Below, one piece after another: positions 6,232 through 7,219 of a stretch of DNA of 7,219 nt (position 1 is its first letter; each line of letters starts with the position of its first letter). The notes beneath the pieces are model-generated. The model searched no databases. It saw only the letters and a list, made by a program, of their open reading frames with translations, and was not told where the DNA came from. The DNA lies in contig JAJZSM010000073.1 in assembly GCA_021849765.1 (NCBI GenBank), positions 1 to 7,219 of the forward strand, written 5' to 3'. The position numbers and the translations under genes were made by a program. The DNA comes from Actinomycetes bacterium (GTDB lineage Bacteria > Actinomycetota > Acidimicrobiia > Acidimicrobiales > RAAP-2).

Positions 6232-6564
6232 CTACAGGGCTCGGTACCGCGGAACGTAGCCGCCGGTGCCGAGCGACATGGAGTCTTCGGGGTCGATCAC
6301 CTCGTCGACCCCGCCGAGGACCTCGGTGACCCAGTCCAAGCGATCGGTCAGGATCCGTGTCACCCCGCCCTGGAGTGTGTCCGAGGAGATCGCACAGCTC
6401 GAGCACGCGCCCTGGAGTTGCACTTCGACGACGCCGGTCTCGACGTCGGCGCGCACGAGCACGAGGTCACCACCGTCGGCCTGGACGGCCGGACGCATCA
6501 GGTCGATGAGCGCGTTGAGCGCCTTCAGACGGCTTTGGCGGACCTGGTCGGTTAGTTGTTCCAC
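6232..6564 (-). CDS. NifU C-terminal-domain Fe-S scaffold/carrier (Nfu-type)
   Basis: A 110-residue Nfu-type protein, expected to hold a [4Fe-4S] cluster at a dimer interface and pass it to apo-enzymes in the cytoplasm. The domain runs from LNALIDLMRPAVQADGGDLVLV (about 16-37) through VVEVQLQGACSSCAISSDTLQGGV (45-68). The CxxC ligands are C54 and C57, in the family's G-A-C-x-x-C context. It lacks the N-terminal IscU-like domain of full NifU and the degenerate A-type domain of NfuA, so it is a stand-alone Nfu domain. It has a short C-terminal tail (DPEDSMSLGTGGYVPRY). The GTG at 6564 was chosen because the domain starts right after it; the frame stays open upstream but carries unrelated Arg/Ser-rich sequence and overlaps the divergent P450 gene. 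No Shine-Dalgarno is visible. No suf or isc gene is in view. Confidence 0.93.
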   Translation of the reverse strand: MEQLTDQVRQSRLKALNALIDLMRPAVQADGGDLVLVRADVETGVVEVQLQGACSSCAISSDTLQGGVTRILTDRLDWVTEVLGGVDEVIDPEDSMSLGTGGYVPRYRAL

Positions 6565-6579
6565 TGAACCAGTCTGCCG

Positions 6580-6594
6580 GACCGCGCGCCGGTC
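6580..6594. promoter_or_regulatory. Inverted repeat between nfu and P450 genes
   Basis: GACCG (6580-6584) and CGGTC (6590-6594) are perfect inverted arms around CGCGC, and GGTC-GT-GACC (6591-6600) forms a second overlapping palindrome. Together they give GACC, GGTC, GACC half-sites in the 61-bp divergent spacer, over the expected -35 of the P450 promoter. A regulator site is possible; a chance GC-rich repeat is equally possible. Confidence 0.22.
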
Positions 6595-6613
6595 GTGACC
6601 TCGTGGCCCCCGA

Positions 6614-6619
6614 TACCAT
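6614..6619 (+). promoter_or_regulatory. Candidate -10 box for a leaderless P450 mRNA
   Basis: TACCAT fits TANNNT with A at the fifth position and sits six bases before the ATG at 6626, so transcription would start at the start codon. No Shine-Dalgarno is present. The spacing equals that before the acyl-CoA dehydrogenase gene. No clear -35 is seen. Confidence 0.45.
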
Positions 6620-6625
6620 GTGCCG

Positions 6626-7219
6626 ATGAGCACGATCGGGCCGGCGCTCGAGGACATCGACCTCTCGGACATGGCGTTTTGGCGCCGTCCGTGGTCCGAG
6701 CGTGAGGCCGCGTTCGCGACGCTGCGCGCCGAACGGCCGATCGCCCACTTCGACGAGCCGGTCGTTGAAGGCACGGCGTTCGAGTTCCCTCCCGGACCGG
6801 GCTACTACGCGCTCACCCGCTACGACGACATCGTGACCGCGTCGCGTCACCCCGAGGTCTTCCTCTCGGGTCCCGGCGCCGTCTCCCAGCTCGACCTGCC
6901 TCCGGAGATGGTCGAGTACTTCTCGGGCATGATCTCCACGGACAACCCCAAGCACGCGCGCCTGCGGCGGATCGTCGCCAACGCCTTCAATCCCCGCACC
7001 GTGCGCGCGATCGAAGACGCCATCGATCGTGTCGCCAAGCAGGTGGTGGACGACGCCGTCGACCACGGGACGGGCGATTTCGTCACCGACGTCGCCGCAC
7101 CCTTTCCCCTCGCGATCATCGGGACCATGATGGGCATCCCCGCCAGTGAGTACGGCACGGTCCTTCGGTGCTCCAACGTCATCCTCTCGGCGGGCGACCC
7201 CGAGTACGTCCCCGAGGGG
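6626..7219 (+). CDS. Cytochrome P450, CYP124-like (5' part; 3' end beyond window)
   Basis: The first 198 residues of a soluble bacterial P450 haem monooxygenase; a complete one is about 400-430 residues, so roughly half is missing. Visible landmarks are the N-terminal DIDLSDMAFW, then YYALTRYDDIVTASRHPEVFLS (60-81), the B-C region GMISTDNPKH, and the C-helix H110-A-R-L-R114 (HxxxR), which contacts the haem propionates. The E-F region includes PFPLAIIGTMMGIP (159-172) and NVILSAGDPEY (184-194). By recall these match the mycobacterial CYP124 layout (methyl-branched lipid and cholesterol-side-chain omega-hydroxylase), with CYP125/CYP142 as close alternatives. The I-helix, ExxR and cysteine ligand lie beyond the edge, so catalytic competence is not shown. 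The N terminus has no membrane anchor, as expected for the bacterial class. The gene diverges from nfu, and redox partners are not in view. Confidence 0.92.
   Translation, partial: MSTIGPALEDIDLSDMAFWRRPWSEREAAFATLRAERPIAHFDEPVVEGTAFEFPPGPGYYALTRYDDIVTASRHPEVFLSGPGAVSQLDLPPEMVEYFSGMISTDNPKHARLRRIVANAFNPRTVRAIEDAIDRVAKQVVDDAVDHGTGDFVTDVAAPFPLAIIGTMMGIPASEYGTVLRCSNVILSAGDPEYVPEG

Noticed and set aside
6228..6241. AGCCCT-AC-AGGGCT inverted repeat at the nfu stop codon, considered as a terminator
   Set aside because: The arms leave only a 2-base centre (or a 5-bp stem with a 4-base loop), there is no U-tract, and part of it is coding. It is too weak to call.
6565..6774. Upstream extension of the nfu frame
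   Set aside because: It would overlap about 150 bases of the divergent P450 coding sequence and adds Ser/Arg-rich sequence with no Nfu similarity.
1..7219. CRISPR array, tandem repeats, insertion sequence ends or attachment sites
   Set aside because: No regularly spaced direct repeats, transposase-like protein or terminal inverted repeats were found on reading either strand.

Overview
The window is compact, GC-rich DNA with little space between genes. Its nine genes look actinobacterial. They use GTG as well as ATG starts, two genes have TANNNT boxes placed as in leaderless actinobacterial mRNAs, and the acyl-CoA dehydrogenase, P450 and 85-residue protein resemble actinobacterial types. An uncultured relative of Acidimicrobiia or a mycobacteria-like lineage would fit. 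This placement rests on protein resemblance alone, with no rRNA or marker gene to support it.

Left block (1-2866, minus strand): a tightly coupled operon, read right to left. It encodes a family 4 glycosyltransferase, a class I SAM-dependent methyltransferase and an alpha/alpha-toroid (prenyltransferase/squalene-cyclase-repeat-like) protein that runs off the left edge. Consecutive genes share their stop/start bases (TGATG, then GTGA), so the three products are probably made together, perhaps to build or tailor a methylated glycan, glycolipid or glycosylated isoprenoid. This is the least understood part of the window.

Middle (2867-4194): a 101-bp divergent gap separates the operon from a single plus-strand acyl-CoA dehydrogenase. 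Its likely catalytic glutamate is at the isovaleryl-CoA-dehydrogenase-type position, not the medium-chain position. Its 3' end overlaps the convergent transporter gene by 8 bp, and an imperfect hairpin spans both stop codons.

Right block (4187-6564, minus strand): in transcription order, a NifU/Nfu-type Fe-S scaffold, a small helical conserved hypothetical protein, a MarR-family regulator and an MFS_3-type exporter. The marR and exporter genes overlap by 4 bp. A 6-bp-arm inverted repeat covers the marR ribosome-binding site and likely transcription start, suggesting autorepression of the marR-exporter pair.

Right edge (6626-7219, plus strand): the first 198 residues of a cytochrome P450 resembling mycobacterial CYP124 (methyl-branched lipid omega-hydroxylase), diverging from the nfu gene. 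The P450 and the acyl-CoA dehydrogenase suggest a cell that oxidises branched lipids or sterol-like substrates, but nothing in the window ties them into one pathway.

No tRNA, rRNA, CRISPR array, insertion sequence or phage gene was recognised, and no gene-free stretch exceeds about 100 bp.
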